Source: Erythrobacter sp. 3-20A1M (GTDB lineage: Bacteria > Pseudomonadota > Alphaproteobacteria > Sphingomonadales > Sphingomonadaceae). Taken from it: a DNA stretch of 64,000 nt. The DNA is taken from NCBI RefSeq assembly GCF_018636735.1, contig NZ_CP045200.1:558001-622000 (forward strand), given 5' to 3'. Shown here piece by piece: positions 43,999-55,200 of this stretch (positions are counted from its first letter, which is position 1; each line of letters starts with the position of its first letter). The notes beneath the pieces were generated by a model that worked only from the letters and a program-made list of their open reading frames with translations, was not told the DNA's origin and ran no database searches. Position numbers and translations under genes: made by a program.

Positions 43999-45795
43999 TT
44001 ACTGGTTGTTCTGCCGCCCCAAGAAGCGCGGAATGTTCAATGAGCCGTCCGAATCGTCGTCATCGCCGTCTGCATCCGCGCGGCTGGCCTTGCTATCTCC
44101 AGACCCGCGAGAGAGGTTGGCCATACGCTCGAACAAGGTGCCGCCCCCGCCCGGCGATTTGCGCGGGAGTTCGGGCCGCTCGGATCGCCCACCAGTCTGC
44201 TCTCCATCGGCCAGACGCCGACCGCGACGAAGCAGGCCGCCGCGCTCTTCGTCGTCGCCAGCGGCCCCGCCGTCTTCCGCTTCGTCGCCGAGCAGCAATT
44301 CGCCACGCTCGTTGCCCCCACGATTGCTATCGCGCGTTCTCGACGCGGGAGATTGGGTCGCAGTGTCGGACGGAGCGTCGAACGAGTGGGGCCGGTCGAC
44401 TTCGCTGCCCGCCAGGTCGAGCGCATCGTCATCCTCAGCCGCGCGGGCAGACCGGTCGTCTTCACGACGTTCAGCGCTGGGATAGCCACCGTCGGAGCCC
44501 GGTCTTGCGGCAAAGCTGCTATCGTCCGTCGCGGCGGCCGCTGCGGTTTCTCGCCCGGCAGAGTCGTTGCGCAGATCGGCGAGCGCGTCGCTTGCCAAAT
44601 CATCGGACGACCGGTCGCCGTCCCGATGCGTATCCTCGTCCGCCGATTCATCGAACCGATCGAAGCGTGGAGCGGGCGATCCGAAGGCAGTCGCACCGCG
44701 CTCTTCCCCGCCGCCGGACCTGTCGCCGGACTCGCCACCGGTCTGCGCACCGCTGCCGGGCGTACGCAGGGGCTGGCTGCTGCCGAAAGCCGCGGCCTGG
44801 CGAGGCAGAGCCGCTTCGCGTCGATCGCCCACCGAATCGATGCCGGTCGCGACCACCGATACGCGGATCTTGCCATCGAGGTCGGGGTTGAAGGCCGAAC
44901 CCCAGATGATGTTCGCATCTTCGTCCACCAGGTCGCGAATATGGTTCGCCGCCTCGTCCACCTCGAGCAGGCGCATATCCTCGCCCCCGATGATGGAGAT
45001 GATCACGCCCTTGGCCCCGGCCATCGAGACGCCGTCGAGCAGAGGGTTGGCGATGGCGCGCTCGGCAGCTTCCAGAGCGCGGTTCTCGCCCTCGGCCTCG
45101 CCGGTGCCCATCATCGCCTTGCCCATCTCCTCCATCACCGACTTCACGTCGGCGAAGTCGAGATTGATGAGACCCGGCATCACCATCAGGTCGGTGATAG
45201 AGCGTACGCCCTGCTGCAACACCTCGTCGGCGAGCTGGAACGCCTCCTTGAACGTGGTTTCGGCCTTGGCGATCAGGAACAGGTTCTGGTTGGGAATGAC
45301 GATCAGCGTATCGACGTGCTTCTGCAGCTCCTCGATACCCGATTCGGCGGCGCGCATGCGGCGCGTCCCCTCGAACAGGAACGGCTTCGTCACGACACCG
45401 ACGGTCAGCACACCCATGCGGCGCGCCGCCTCCGCGATGACCGGCGCGGCACCGGTGCCGGTGCCGCCGCCCATGCCCGCGGCGATGAAGCACATGTTCA
45501 CGCCCTCGAGCATACCCTCGATATCGGCCAGCGTTTCTTCCGCCGCCGCCTTGCCCACTTCGGGCCGCGCGCCCGCACCCAGGCCGCCCGTGATATCGGG
45601 GCCGAGCTGGATGCGCTGTTCCGCCGTCGAATTGTTGAGCGCCTGCGCATCGGTGTTGGCGACGATGAAATCGACGCCTTCGACCTCCGCCTCCATCATG
45701 TTGGCGATGGCGTTCCCGCCCGCGCCGCCGACCCCGATCACAGTGATCCGGGGGCGCAATTCGTCGCCGGAAGCGGGGCCGATATTGATGCTCAT
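43999..45795 (-). CDS. ftsZ: Cell division protein FtsZ with an extended C-terminal linker
   Basis: FtsZ is the tubulin-like GTPase that builds the division ring. The 598-residue product has the GTP site [14 protein letters not shown] (21-34), the tubulin signature GMGGGTGTG (108-116) and the T7 loop region [20 protein letters not shown]. The last residues IPRFLGRQ are the conserved C-terminal peptide that binds FtsA. Between about 320 and 585 lies a linker of roughly 260 residues rich in Arg, Ser, Asp and Gly, far longer than the ~50 of E. coli. It is the last gene of the dcw cluster, 134 bases from ftsA. Confidence 0.97.
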   Translation of the reverse strand: MSINIGPASGDELRPRITVIGVGGAGGNAIANMMEAEVEGVDFIVANTDAQALNNSTAEQRIQLGPDITGGLGAGARPEVGKAAAEETLADIEGMLEGVNMCFIAAGMGGGTGTGAAPVIAEAARRMGVLTVGVVTKPFLFEGTRRMRAAESGIEELQKHVDTLIVIPNQNLFLIAKAETTFKEAFQLADEVLQQGVRSITDLMVMPGLINLDFADVKSVMEEMGKAMMGTGEAEGENRALEAAERAIANPLLDGVSMAGAKGVIISIIGGEDMRLLEVDEAANHIRDLVDEDANIIWGSAFNPDLDGKIRVSVVATGIDSVGDRREAALPRQAAAFGSSQPLRTPGSGAQTGGESGDRSGGGEERGATAFGSPAPRFDRFDESADEDTHRDGDRSSDDLASDALADLRNDSAGRETAAAAATDDSSFAARPGSDGGYPSAERREDDRSARAAEDDDALDLAGSEVDRPHSFDAPSDTATQSPASRTRDSNRGGNERGELLLGDEAEDGGAAGDDEERGGLLRRGRRLADGEQTGGRSERPELPRKSPGGGGTLFERMANLSRGSGDSKASRADADGDDDDSDGSLNIPRFLGRQNNQ

Positions 45796-45899
45796 AACGC
45801 TGTTACTCCGTCAGTCCGATCGAGGCGGACCCTTGATTGCTTTATTGTGGCACAAACGGCTGGGGCTGTATTGTTATCCAGCCATTTTTCCACAAGCAT
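45792..45899 (-). CDS. Possible 35-codon leader ORF overlapping the ftsZ start
   Basis: In the ftsA-ftsZ gap an ATG at 45897-45899 opens a 35-codon frame (begins [13 protein letters not shown]) whose TGA overlaps the ftsZ ATG by 4 bases. It has no strong ribosome site and I know no homologue, so it may be chance. If translated it would couple to ftsZ. Confidence 0.2.
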   Translation of the reverse strand: MLVEKWLDNNTAPAVCATIKQSRVRLDRTDGVTAL

Positions 45900-45929
45900 G
45901 TCCACGGGCGGCGGCGATACCCCGCCCGG

Positions 45930-47183
45930 TCAGAAATAGTCGCGCGCCGCGTGCCAGAGCCGCCGCGCCAGCGCGAGCCCGCCATACCGGGTGGTCTCCG
46001 TGAAATTGCCCGAAACCTTGCGAACGTCGATCGGGTCGGCCTCAGCATAGAGGCACAGGCCGGCCAGTGTGGCGAACCCGGGATTGGCCATCGCGTCCGG
46101 CATGCCGCGCAGTTCCGGCGCGCGGCCGATGCGGACCTGGCGGCCCAGCGCCCCTTGCGCGAATTCGGCGATGCCAGCGAGCTGCGCCCCGCCGCCCGTG
46201 ATCACGACCTGCCCCTTCGTCTTCGCAAAGGTATCGTGGCGCAGGATGCGACCGATTTCGCCGAACATCTGCCCTAGCGATTCGGTGATGACGGAAACCA
46301 GTTCGGCGCGGTTGACCTTATCGCCTTCGGCCGCATCTTCACCCGGCGGGTTGACCGGCACCATCTCGCGGTGATCGGTCGGGCTCGCGATCGCCGAGCC
46401 CGCGAGGTTCTTGAGCCTTTCGGCCTGGGTCCGGCGGATGCCGAAGGCGGAGGCGATGGCATCGGTGATATCGCCCGATCCCATGCGCACCGTATGCAGC
46501 GCCTGCAACAGCCCGCCCGAGAACAGCCCGACATTGACCACGTCGCCCCCGATCTCGATCAGGACCGTGCCGAGCTCGCGTTCCTCTTGCGTGAGGCAGG
46601 CATAGCTTGCCGCCACCGGCGAGGCGACGACCCCCTCCACCGTCAGATGCGCGCGTTCCACCGCCTCGCGCAGATTGCACACCGGTGCGGTCTCGGCGAG
46701 CATGATATGGATGTCGACCCCCAGCCGCTCCGCATAGAGGCCGCGCGGCTCCGTTGCCCCGTGCGCGCCATCGAGAATATAGCTGGCGGGCTGCGCGTGC
46801 AGGACCATGCGCCCGTCGGGTTCGATCGCCTCGCGCGCGGAATAGAGGAGGTGCGCGATATCCTCGTCCTCGATCCGCCGACCACCCACCGGCACTTCCA
46901 CCCGTGCGATCCGGCTGGAAAGCCCGCCTCCCGCGGCCCCGACCCACACGCTGGAGATGCGCGTGTCGGCATTGTCCTCCGCCCGCTCCACCGCGGCGCG
47001 GATGGCGTAGGTCGCCGCGGCCATGTCGGTGATATAGCCGCGGCGAACCCCCTGGCTCTGGCGATGGCTGGCACCCAGCACGACCATCTCGCCGGTTTCC
47101 GACTGGCCCATGATCATGGCCGAGACCCGGAAGCTGCCGATATTTACGGCGCCGAAGACCCGGGCGATGCGCGGCAGTCCCAT
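45930..47183 (-). CDS. ftsA: Cell division protein FtsA
   Basis: FtsA is the actin-like membrane tether of the Z ring. The 417-residue product has the phosphate-1 region FGAVNIGSFRVSAMI, the SHS2 (1C) domain (RGYITDMAAATYAI, RIARVEVPVGGRRIEDEDIAHLL), ELGTVLIEIGGDVVNVGLF (phosphate 2) and VITGGGAQLAGIAEFA (adenosine). It ends in the amphipathic tail LARRLWHAARDYF. The ATG overlaps the ftsQ stop (TGATG). A 134-base gap, the widest between ftsL and ftsZ, separates it from ftsZ and may contain an extra ftsZ promoter. Confidence 0.96.
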   Translation of the reverse strand: MGLPRIARVFGAVNIGSFRVSAMIMGQSETGEMVVLGASHRQSQGVRRGYITDMAAATYAIRAAVERAEDNADTRISSVWVGAAGGGLSSRIARVEVPVGGRRIEDEDIAHLLYSAREAIEPDGRMVLHAQPASYILDGAHGATEPRGLYAERLGVDIHIMLAETAPVCNLREAVERAHLTVEGVVASPVAASYACLTQEERELGTVLIEIGGDVVNVGLFSGGLLQALHTVRMGSGDITDAIASAFGIRRTQAERLKNLAGSAIASPTDHREMVPVNPPGEDAAEGDKVNRAELVSVITESLGQMFGEIGRILRHDTFAKTKGQVVITGGGAQLAGIAEFAQGALGRQVRIGRAPELRGMPDAMANPGFATLAGLCLYAEADPIDVRKVSGNFTETTRYGGLALARRLWHAARDYF

Positions 47184-48076
47184 CAGTTCGCCTCCCCCAG
47201 ATCGCCGCGGCCGGGAACGCGCATATAGATGCGGTCGGGCACGCGCATGTCGAACGCCGCGACCTTGCCCCCCAGCAGCCGGTTCTGCCCGTCCATGCGG
47301 GCGAAATGGATCAGCGCCTTGCTCGCTTCCTCGCGCCCCTGCGGCAGGACCAGCAGCTGATCGGTGGCGAAAGTCAGGTTCCAGCGCCGGTTGCCGACCC
47401 ATTCGGCGGAAACCACTTGCGGCTTCAGCGCGGGCGCTGTGTCGAGCAGGCGAGACAGGTTCGTCACCTGCTTCGCCGCACCAGCCCCGGAAACGCGCAG
47501 CATGCCCTTGGCATTGGCAGCCGATATCGGCTCCAGCTCCACCCCGTCGCCGTCGATCAGGGTCAGTTTGCCGTTCCGGGCCAGCACCGCGTGGGGCGTG
47601 CGCTCGACGATGTCGATCACCAGCCGATCGGGCAGCTGGCGCGACACGCGCGCATCCTCCACCCACGGCATGGCGACCAGATCGGCCCGCAGCGCCTCCA
47701 GGTCCACAAGCGGCATCGGCTTGTCCTTCTGACTGAAGGCGGCTTCATAGACCTTGAGCTCGTTCATCCGCTCGACCCCCGTCACGCGGACGTGGCGCGC
47801 CTCGAACCCGGCATCGGAAGCGATGGTGGCGAGCTGCGCCTGCGCCAGTGCAGGTACGCCGGCTAGGCTCGCGACCAGCCAGACGAGCATGGCGGCAACG
47901 CCAAGGATCAGAAACAGGAAGACGCGGTGCAGCTGCTCTTCCGTGATCGGCAGCATCGCGACGAGGCGATCGACCACCCCCTGCCCCTGCCGCTTCGCGT
48001 GCCGGGCGCGCGCGGCGCGTGTCTTGGCCGCGGTCGCGCGGCGGACCCCCTGCGGCTTACGCCCGACCGTGGCCAT
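47183..48076 (-). CDS. ftsQ: Cell division protein FtsQ
   Basis: FtsQ is the bitopic scaffold of the divisome. The 297-residue product has a basic cytoplasmic N-terminus (RRATAAKTRAARARHAKRQG), one membrane helix at about 52-75 (VFLFLILGVAAMLVWLVASL) and a POTRA domain (HVRVTGVERMNELKVYEAAF). The beta domain follows (PWVEDARVSRQLPDRLVIDIVERTPHAV). I choose ATG 48074-48076 inside the end of ddl (20-base overlap); 12 more open codons upstream are not family-like. Confidence 0.93.
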   Translation of the reverse strand: MATVGRKPQGVRRATAAKTRAARARHAKRQGQGVVDRLVAMLPITEEQLHRVFLFLILGVAAMLVWLVASLAGVPALAQAQLATIASDAGFEARHVRVTGVERMNELKVYEAAFSQKDKPMPLVDLEALRADLVAMPWVEDARVSRQLPDRLVIDIVERTPHAVLARNGKLTLIDGDGVELEPISAANAKGMLRVSGAGAAKQVTNLSRLLDTAPALKPQVVSAEWVGNRRWNLTFATDQLLVLPQGREEASKALIHFARMDGQNRLLGGKVAAFDMRVPDRIYMRVPGRGDLGEAN

Positions 48077-49052
48077 CGGCCTCCCCCTTCCCTGCGAAGA
48101 AGGCCAGCGCATCGGCGATGACGATCTCGACCAGCTCGCCGTAGGAAATCCCGCACTGCTTCGCCTGCTCGGGCACGAGGCTGAGCGGCGTCATCCCCGG
48201 CTGGGTGTTGGTTTCCAGCACGAACAGCCCCGCCTCGCCCCGCTCGTCGTCCCAGCGGAAATCGGTCCGGCTGGTGCCGCGACAGCCGAGCACGCGATGC
48301 GCCTGGAGCGCGTATTTGCGGCACAGCTCGGCGATGTTCTCGGGGATTTGCGCCGGGCACACATGCTCGGTCATGCCCTCGGTATATTTGGCGTCGAAAT
48401 CGTAGAAGCCGGACTGCGGGACCAGTTCCGTGACGCTGAGCGGGCGCGGTCCATCTTCGGCTCCCAGTACGGCCGTCGTCAACTCGCGCCCGCGAATATA
48501 GGGCTCGGCCAACAGACGGTCGAATTCCTGCCAGGGCCCCGCCGCGTCGCGCCGGATCGGCTGGCCGTAATTGCTTTCCTCGGTGACGATCGCCACGCCC
48601 ACCGAGCTGCCCTCGTTGAGGGGTTTCAGCACATAGGGTCGCGCAAGCGGATCGCGCTCGTACAGATCCTCGCTCGCGACGATCCGCCCGCCGGGCATCG
48701 GAATGCCGTGCGGGACCAGCGCCTGCTTGGTCAGCTCCTTGTCGATCGCGATGACCGAGGTGGCGAGGCCCGAATGGGTGTAGGGCACGCCCATCAGGTC
48801 GAGCATGCCCTGCACCGTGCCGTCCTCTCCCGGAACGCCGTGGAGCGCGTTGAACACCACGTCAGGCGCCGCCTCGGCGATACGCGCCGCCACCTGCCGA
48901 TCCATGTCGATCCGCGTCACGCGATGGCCCCGCTCCTCCAGCGCCTTGGCGACGCCCTCGCCGCTCATCAGCGAAACCGGACGCTCGTTCGCCCACCCAC
49001 CCATGAGGACGGCGACGTGGAGTTTGGGGAGATCGGTAGCTTTACTCGCCAT
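48057..49052 (-). CDS. ddl: D-alanine--D-alanine ligase
   Basis: Ddl makes D-Ala-D-Ala for MurF. The 331-residue ATP-grasp enzyme shows VAVLMGGWANERPVSLMSGEGV, NALHGVPGEDGTVQGMLDLMGVPYTHSG, the ATP-grasp core PYVLKPLNEGSSVGVAIV and the C-terminal RTDFRWDDERGEAGLFVLETNTQPGMTPLSLVPEQA with the metal ligands. The ATG overlaps the murB stop (TGATG). A single ddl in the dcw cluster is typical of this group. Confidence 0.96.
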   Translation of the reverse strand: MASKATDLPKLHVAVLMGGWANERPVSLMSGEGVAKALEERGHRVTRIDMDRQVAARIAEAAPDVVFNALHGVPGEDGTVQGMLDLMGVPYTHSGLATSVIAIDKELTKQALVPHGIPMPGGRIVASEDLYERDPLARPYVLKPLNEGSSVGVAIVTEESNYGQPIRRDAAGPWQEFDRLLAEPYIRGRELTTAVLGAEDGPRPLSVTELVPQSGFYDFDAKYTEGMTEHVCPAQIPENIAELCRKYALQAHRVLGCRGTSRTDFRWDDERGEAGLFVLETNTQPGMTPLSLVPEQAKQCGISYGELVEIVIADALAFFAGKGEADGHGRA

Positions 49053-50029
49053 CACGGGCGCCCCACCCGACGGATTTCCCATTCGAGGGTCACGCCCGAA
49101 TTCTCGTACACCTTGCGCTTCACCAGTTCGCCCAGCTGCTCGATATCGGCGCTGGTCGCGTCGCCGGTGTTGATGAGGAAATTGGTGTGCTTCTCGCTCA
49201 CCTGTGCGCCGCCCAGGGTCAGCCCGCGACAGCCTGCCGCATCGACCAGCTGCCACGCCTTGCCCCCATCCGGATTCTTGAAGGTGGAGCCCCCGGTCCT
49301 GGTACGGATCGGCTGCGACTGCTCGCGCGCCTCGGCGATGCGGTCCATCTCCGCCCCGATCGCTGCGGGATCGCCTGGCCGGCCACGAAAGCGCGCGGCG
49401 ACCACCACCATGTCGTCCGCCAGCGCGGAGTGACGATAGGTGTATTCGAGGTCCGCCACCGGCAGCGTCAGGAACGCGCCATCATGCGTCACCACGTCGC
49501 AGTCGACCAGCACGTCGGCGACCTCGCGCCCGTAGGCCCCGCCATTCATCCGCACGAAACCGCCGACCGTGCCAGGGATGCCGCGCAGGAACTCAAGCCC
49601 GGCCACGCCCGCATCGCGCGCGGTCGAGGCGACGAGCACGCCGTGCGCGCCCGCGCCGCAGGTGACCAGGCAATCCTCGCCCACTTCAACCTGCGCGAAG
49701 GCCTTGCCCAGCTTCACCACCACGCCCGGCACGCCATTGTCGCGGATGATCAGGTTGGAACCGAGGCCCAGCGCCATCACCGGCACGTCCCCGTCGAGAT
49801 GCGCCAAGAACCGGGTGAGGTCCTCCAGATCGGCGGGCTCGAACAGCCAGTCCGCCGTGCCGCCGCTCTTGAACCAGACGAGCTTTGCCAGAGGCGCGTC
49901 GCGGGTCAGCTTTCCTCGGATCGCGTCGTTGGGCACGATGGCATCGACCGTGCCCTCCACCGACCCGTCCGGGGCCATCCCGTCGTCGTGCATCGCCCAA
50001 TCGTCGGGCTGGGTATTCCCGCCCCTCAC
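49052..50029 (-). CDS. murB: UDP-N-acetylmuramate dehydrogenase (MurB)
   Basis: MurB reduces UDP-GlcNAc-enolpyruvate with NADPH and FAD. The 325-residue type II-like protein has [19 protein letters not shown], the FAD motif [37 protein letters not shown] and [11 protein letters not shown] with the catalytic Ser region. [20 protein letters not shown] follows. I choose GTG 50027-50029: it gives a GTGA overlap with the murC stop and has AAAGGG 6 bases upstream. An ATG 12 codons later is an alternative. Confidence 0.94.
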   Translation of the reverse strand: MRGGNTQPDDWAMHDDGMAPDGSVEGTVDAIVPNDAIRGKLTRDAPLAKLVWFKSGGTADWLFEPADLEDLTRFLAHLDGDVPVMALGLGSNLIIRDNGVPGVVVKLGKAFAQVEVGEDCLVTCGAGAHGVLVASTARDAGVAGLEFLRGIPGTVGGFVRMNGGAYGREVADVLVDCDVVTHDGAFLTLPVADLEYTYRHSALADDMVVVAARFRGRPGDPAAIGAEMDRIAEAREQSQPIRTRTGGSTFKNPDGGKAWQLVDAAGCRGLTLGGAQVSEKHTNFLINTGDATSADIEQLGELVKRKVYENSGVTLEWEIRRVGRP

Positions 50030-51432
50030 GCGCGCGCCCTTTCGATGGCTTCGGGAAGGCCGGCCGCCCATTTGGTGATGTCGCCCGCGCCGAGACACAC
50101 GATCAGGTCGCCTTCTTCGATGTCCTGGGCCAGCGCCTGCGCGAGATCGCCCTGGTCGCGCACCGTCCGCGCATTGCGATGGCCGCGCAATTGCAGGCCG
50201 CCCACCAGCGTCTCCGCATCGACGCCATCCACCGGGTCCTCACCCGCGGCATAGACCGGGGTAACATAGACGCGGTCGGCGTCGTTGAAGCAGTTCTGGA
50301 AGTCTTCCATCAGGTCGCCGAGCCGCGAATAGCGGTGCGGCTGCATCACCGCGAGCACGCGGTTACCGGTGCTCTCGCGCGCGGCGGCCAGCACGGCGCG
50401 AATTTCCACCGGGTGGTGCGCATAGTCGTCGATCACAGTCGCGCCGCCGACGGTACCGACCCGGGTGAAGCGGCGTCGCACTCCGCCGAACTGGCCAAAG
50501 CCGTCGCGAATGACGCCGTCGCCGCAACCCATCTCGATCGAGACCGCAATCGCGGCAAGCGCGTTCTGCACGTTGTGACGCCCCGGCATCGGCAGTTCGA
50601 CGCCCTCGATCCGCCGATCCTGTTCCCCCCGCTGGCGCACGATCACGTCGAACCGGCTACCACCCTTGTGCGGCTGCACGTTGATGCCGCAGATGTCGGC
50701 CTGGAGCGAGAAGCCGTAGGTCACCACGCGCCGGTCGCGGACCTTGCCGATCACCGCCTGCACCTCCGGATGGTCGATACACAGGATCGCCGCGCCGTAG
50801 AACGGGACGTTGTGGATGAAGTCGACGAAGGCGCGCTTCACCCCGTCGAAATCGCCGTAATGGTCGAGATGTTCGGGATCGATATTGGTCACGACCGCGA
50901 TCGTGCCGTCGAGCCGCAGGAAGCTACCGTCGCTCTCGTCCGCCTCGACCACCATCCAATCGGAATCGCCCAGCCGCGCGTTGGAGCCGTACTGCTCGAT
51001 GATCCCGCCATTGATAACGGTCGGGTCGATGCCGCCAGCATCGAGCAGCGCGGCGATCATGCTGGTGGTCGTCGTCTTGCCATGCGTACCCGCGATCGCG
51101 ACCGTGCTTTTGAGGCGCATGAGCTCGGCCAGCATCTCGGCGCGCCGGACGACGGGCACCCGGTTTTCCAGCGCGGCGGCCACTTCGGGATTGGTCCGCT
51201 TCACCGCAGTGGAGGTCACCACCACCGACGCGCCTTCCACGTTCTCGGCAACATGGCCGATCATCACCTCGATCCCGCGGGCGCGCAGCCGCTCGACCGT
51301 CTGGCTTTCCGACAGGTCGGAGCCCTGCACCTGGTAACCGAGATTGTGCATCACCTCGGCAATGCCGGACATGCCGATCCCGCCAATGCCGACGAAGTGG
51401 ATCATCCCGATATTGGTCGGCACGCCCCTCAT
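50026..51432 (-). CDS. murC: UDP-N-acetylmuramate--L-alanine ligase
   Basis: MurC adds the first amino acid, L-alanine, to UDP-MurNAc. The 468-residue ligase has the UDP-binding [17 protein letters not shown], the P-loop AGTHGKTTT (114-122), [27 protein letters not shown] and [14 protein letters not shown], all typical. The start overlaps the murG stop (ATGA). Confidence 0.97.
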   Translation of the reverse strand: MRGVPTNIGMIHFVGIGGIGMSGIAEVMHNLGYQVQGSDLSESQTVERLRARGIEVMIGHVAENVEGASVVVTSTAVKRTNPEVAAALENRVPVVRRAEMLAELMRLKSTVAIAGTHGKTTTTSMIAALLDAGGIDPTVINGGIIEQYGSNARLGDSDWMVVEADESDGSFLRLDGTIAVVTNIDPEHLDHYGDFDGVKRAFVDFIHNVPFYGAAILCIDHPEVQAVIGKVRDRRVVTYGFSLQADICGINVQPHKGGSRFDVIVRQRGEQDRRIEGVELPMPGRHNVQNALAAIAVSIEMGCGDGVIRDGFGQFGGVRRRFTRVGTVGGATVIDDYAHHPVEIRAVLAAARESTGNRVLAVMQPHRYSRLGDLMEDFQNCFNDADRVYVTPVYAAGEDPVDGVDAETLVGGLQLRGHRNARTVRDQGDLAQALAQDIEEGDLIVCLGAGDITKWAAGLPEAIERARA

Positions 51433-52652
51433 GCCGCGGTGTCCCGCGCAGCTTCGCGACTGGCACCCTGACCCACGGCGACGCCCTGCGACGCGCCGCG
51501 CGCATTGTTCGCGCCCACTTTGATCACATCCATCATTTCCGCCCCGCCGAAGCTTTCGACCAGATCGGCGAGGTCCTTCGCCGCGTCGGGTCGCCCGCAA
51601 TTCCACGCCGCATGCGCCGCGGTGGCGAGCGTCTCGTGCCGCTGGCTCAGCGCCTGGATCTGCTTGGCCAGGGCCTTCGCGGTGAACTCGCTCTGCCGGA
51701 TCATCCGCGCGCCGCCCGCTTTCACGATCTCGCGCGTATTGGCCGCCTGGTGATCGTCGGTCGCGATCGGCAGCGGGATCAGGATCGCCGGGCGTCCCAC
51801 CGCGGTCAGTTCGGCAATGGTGGAGGCCCCGGCGCGACCGATGAACAGATGCGCATCGGCGAGCCGCGCCGCCATATTCTCGAAATAGGTGCCGAGTTCG
51901 GCGGGGATGTCGTGGCTGCGATAGCGCTCGCGCACCGCCTCCAGATCCTCTGGCCGGCACTGCTGCGTGACCTGCAACCGCTGACGCAGGGCGGTCGGCA
52001 GCATGGCGAGCCCGTCCGGCACCACTTCGGACAGGACTCGCGCACCCTGGCTGCCGCCGGTAACGAGCACCTTGAGCAAGCCGTTCTCGGTGAAGGGCGG
52101 GAACGGCTCGTCGCGCAGGCTCAGCACCTCCGGGCGTACCGGATTGCCGACCAGTTCCACCTTGTCCCGGTGCTGCGCCGGCAGGCGCTCGACCACCGGG
52201 TAAGCGGTCGCGATCGCGCGGACATTGCCTGCCATCAGCCGGTTCACGCGGCCCAGCACCGCGTTCTGTTCGTGCAGCACCACTGGGATTTTTTCGGCAT
52301 TGGCGCCCATGACCGCAGGCAGTGCGGGATAGCCGCCGAAGCCGACGACGGCGCTCGGCTGGAAATTGGCGAACAGGCGGCGGGCCATGGCCCGGCCCTG
52401 CAGCACCGCGCCGATCGCCTTGGGCCAGCCAAGCGGGTTCTTGCCGAAGCGGCCCGCCGGGATGACGTGGATCGGCAGATCGTCCGGCTTGCCCGGAATC
52501 GCAGCGCCCCGCGCATCGGTGAGGAGCGCGACGTGGTGCCCGCGCGCGTGCAGTTCGTCCGCCAGCGCGAAGGCGGGAATCAGGTGACCGCCGGTGCCCC
52601 CGGCGGCGAGAACGTAATGGCGCGAAGCCCCGGTGCGGGTCGTGCCGGTCAT
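51429..52652 (-). CDS. murG: UDP-N-acetylglucosamine--undecaprenyl-PP-MurNAc-pentapeptide transferase (MurG)
   Basis: MurG transfers GlcNAc onto lipid I to give lipid II at the inner membrane face. The 407-residue GT28 product has the first G loop [19 protein letters not shown] (16-34), [41 protein letters not shown] and the donor-site [24 protein letters not shown]. The C-terminal 30 residues ([19 protein letters not shown]) are longer than usual and low in complexity. Overlaps ftsW and murC by 4 bases each. Confidence 0.96.
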   Translation of the reverse strand: MTGTTRTGASRHYVLAAGGTGGHLIPAFALADELHARGHHVALLTDARGAAIPGKPDDLPIHVIPAGRFGKNPLGWPKAIGAVLQGRAMARRLFANFQPSAVVGFGGYPALPAVMGANAEKIPVVLHEQNAVLGRVNRLMAGNVRAIATAYPVVERLPAQHRDKVELVGNPVRPEVLSLRDEPFPPFTENGLLKVLVTGGSQGARVLSEVVPDGLAMLPTALRQRLQVTQQCRPEDLEAVRERYRSHDIPAELGTYFENMAARLADAHLFIGRAGASTIAELTAVGRPAILIPLPIATDDHQAANTREIVKAGGARMIRQSEFTAKALAKQIQALSQRHETLATAAHAAWNCGRPDAAKDLADLVESFGGAEMMDVIKVGANNARGASQGVAVGQGASREAARDTAA

Positions 52653-53872
52653 TGCGATGTCTCCCGTGTCGCGAACAGGGCCCGGAGCCCCTGCGTCTCC
52701 CGCGTGATGAAGGGGTTTCGCCGCGTGAGCGCGAGCAGCAGCCCGACCGCCAGACATACCGCGATGGTCGACGAACCGCCATAGCTCACCAGCGGCAGCG
52801 TCATACCCTTCGACGGGAAGAGCCGCAAATTGACGAGGATGTTGATGAAGGCCTGTCCGCCAAGCTGTGTCACCAGCCCGGCCGAAGCGAGCAGCGCGAA
52901 GAGGTTTTCCTCCTCCACCAGCCGCACCAGCACCCGGGTGACGATGGCGAGATAGAGCGCCACCACGATGGCGCATACGATCAGCCCGAATTCCTCCCCG
53001 ATGACCGAGAAGATATAATCGGTATGCGCTTCGGGCAGCTGCATCTTGCGCAGCCCCAGCCAGAACCCCGTGCCCGACCAGCCGCCCGCCAGCAGGGTCC
53101 GCTGCGCCAGGTCCACCTGGTCGAATGCAACGCCCCCGCCGAAGAAGGAATCGATCCGGTGACGGGCGTTGTCGTAGAACAGATAGGCCAGGCCGAGCGC
53201 GCCCATCCCGCCGCCGATAAACGCGCCGACCCGGATCAGCGGCATGCCGGAAAGCGTCAGTAGCACCAGCCACACCCCGCCGAACAGGATGGCATCGCCC
53301 AAATTGGGTTGCAGCATCAGCAGGCCGCCGACCAGCACCATCAGCCCGGTCGCCACGCTGAGCACGGGGAGGTTGGGATCGCGCAGCCGCCATGACAGGA
53401 CCCAGGCGAGCAGGATCGCGAAGCCCGGCTTCAGGAATTCCGACGGCTGGAAGCTGAAACCCAGATTGATCCAGCGCTTCGCCCCGTTGACCTCGTAACC
53501 CAGCACAGGAACAAAGACGAGCGCGCCCAGCATCGCCACGGCCAGCACGATGCCGAGCCGGCGGGCATGCTCGCGGTCGAGAAACGAAGCGCCGATCATC
53601 GCGCACAGGCCCAGTATCTGCCAGCGCAAGTGCGCCCAGAAGAAATAGAGGTCGGGCAAGGTGACTTCGCCACTGGAGAGACGCCGCGCCGATGCAGGGG
53701 AGGCCGCCGCGACCGCGATGCTGCCCATCGCCATCAGGCACAGGACCAGCGCCAGCAGGACGCGGTCGATCTCGCGCCACCAGATCTTCACTTCGGACCA
53801 GCGCCCGGTCGCGCGCCGCACCGGTGCACCGGTGCGCGCGGGGCTGCCAGGAACATAGGGCCGCGAACTCAT
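52649..53872 (-). CDS. ftsW: Peptidoglycan glycosyltransferase FtsW
   Basis: FtsW is the SEDS-family polymerase of septal peptidoglycan, working with FtsI. The 407-residue protein has about ten membrane helices, [24 protein letters not shown] (the classic SEDS signature), [28 protein letters not shown] and the late [21 protein letters not shown]. It overlaps murD and murG by 4 bases (ATGA). Confidence 0.96.
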   Translation of the reverse strand: MSSRPYVPGSPARTGAPVRRATGRWSEVKIWWREIDRVLLALVLCLMAMGSIAVAAASPASARRLSSGEVTLPDLYFFWAHLRWQILGLCAMIGASFLDREHARRLGIVLAVAMLGALVFVPVLGYEVNGAKRWINLGFSFQPSEFLKPGFAILLAWVLSWRLRDPNLPVLSVATGLMVLVGGLLMLQPNLGDAILFGGVWLVLLTLSGMPLIRVGAFIGGGMGALGLAYLFYDNARHRIDSFFGGGVAFDQVDLAQRTLLAGGWSGTGFWLGLRKMQLPEAHTDYIFSVIGEEFGLIVCAIVVALYLAIVTRVLVRLVEEENLFALLASAGLVTQLGGQAFINILVNLRLFPSKGMTLPLVSYGGSSTIAVCLAVGLLLALTRRNPFITRETQGLRALFATRETSQ

Positions 53873-55200
53873 GCCGCGTGGTCCCCGCTGCCGCCATCAT
53901 TCAGAATGGCGTCGACCAGCTGGCGGAAATGATCGCCGCGCTGCTCGTAATCACGAAACTGGTCGAAGCTGGCGCAGGCGGGCGAGAGCAGCACGACGTC
54001 GCCCCGCTTCGCGTTCAGAACCGCGCGGCGCACCGCCTCGCACAGCAATTCGCAGCGGTTCACGGGTACGCGGCCTTCCAGCAACTCCGCAAACCGCGGC
54101 CCCGAATCGCCGATGGTGTAGGCGGCGGCGATGTTTCCGAGATGCTGCTCGCACTCGCCCAGCCCGTCTTCCTTCGCCAGCCCGCCGACGATCCAGTGTA
54201 CGCGGGGGTCCGGGTCCGGGGGCCAGGCGGCGAGCGCAGGAGCGGCGGAGGCGGTGTTGGTCGCCTTGCTGTCGTTGAGATAGATCACGCCCGCATGCTC
54301 GCGGACTACTTCCATTCGGTGCGGCAGGCCGCGGAAGGTGCGCAGACCATGGACGATTTGGTCATCCCGAATGCCCAATCCGCGGCACACGGCGACTGCG
54401 GCTTGTGCATTCTGCAGGTTATGCGGGCCTTGGAGACTTGGCCACTGACTCTGATTGGCCGGGAGTCCGACCATGTCGATAAATTGGATCGGAAGATTAT
54501 CGGGCGCACCATCAAGAACGTCCAGGTCCGACTCCGCGGCTTGCTCAACCACAGCAAGCCCTGTCGGCGTCTGCATCTTAAAGAGCCGCGCCTTGCTCGC
54601 CGCATAGGCTTCGAAACTCTCGTACCGATCCAGATGATCGGGCGTCACGTTCAACAACACCGCTACATCGCAATCGAGCGTGTGCGTCAGGTCGATCTGG
54701 TAGCTCGACAGTTCGAGGACATAGACCCCGCCCTCGGGTAGCGGATCGCCTTCCAGCACTGGAATGCCGATATTGCCGCCCATCCGCGTCGGCACACCCG
54801 CGGTCTGGAGGATGTGATGCACCAGCGCGGTGGTCGTGCTCTTGCCATTGGTGCCGGTGATGCCGACCACCTTGTGCGGCGGCAGCGTGGGGCGCGCCTG
54901 CGCGAACAGCTCGATATCGCCGATAACCGGCACGCCGAAGCTATGCGCGCGCGGGCCGATCGGGTGGGTGTTGAGCGGCACGCCGGGCGACACGACGACA
55001 CCGTCGAACCCGGTCAGGTCCTCCGCCAGCGGGTCGCCGATGCGGGCGCGCCCGGCCAGCTTCTCGCGCGGCTCGTCCTGCCGGTCCCACGCGAGCACCT
55101 CCGCCCCGCTCGCGAGCAGCGCCTCAGCCGTGGCCATGCCCGATCGGGCGAGACCGAGGACGGCGAAGCGCTTGCCGGACCAGGTGGGGTTCGTGATCAT
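53869..55200 (-). CDS. murD: UDP-N-acetylmuramoyl-L-alanine--D-glutamate ligase
   Basis: MurD adds D-glutamate to the nucleotide precursor. The 443-residue ligase has [32 protein letters not shown], the P-loop [12 protein letters not shown] (113-124), [26 protein letters not shown] and [10 protein letters not shown]. Bases 54360-54700 are visibly lower in G+C than the rest of the gene and the cluster while staying in frame, so this segment may have a different history. Overlaps mraY and ftsW by 4 bases. Confidence 0.96.
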   Translation of the reverse strand: MITNPTWSGKRFAVLGLARSGMATAEALLASGAEVLAWDRQDEPREKLAGRARIGDPLAEDLTGFDGVVVSPGVPLNTHPIGPRAHSFGVPVIGDIELFAQARPTLPPHKVVGITGTNGKSTTTALVHHILQTAGVPTRMGGNIGIPVLEGDPLPEGGVYVLELSSYQIDLTHTLDCDVAVLLNVTPDHLDRYESFEAYAASKARLFKMQTPTGLAVVEQAAESDLDVLDGAPDNLPIQFIDMVGLPANQSQWPSLQGPHNLQNAQAAVAVCRGLGIRDDQIVHGLRTFRGLPHRMEVVREHAGVIYLNDSKATNTASAAPALAAWPPDPDPRVHWIVGGLAKEDGLGECEQHLGNIAAAYTIGDSGPRFAELLEGRVPVNRCELLCEAVRRAVLNAKRGDVVLLSPACASFDQFRDYEQRGDHFRQLVDAILNDGGSGDHAA

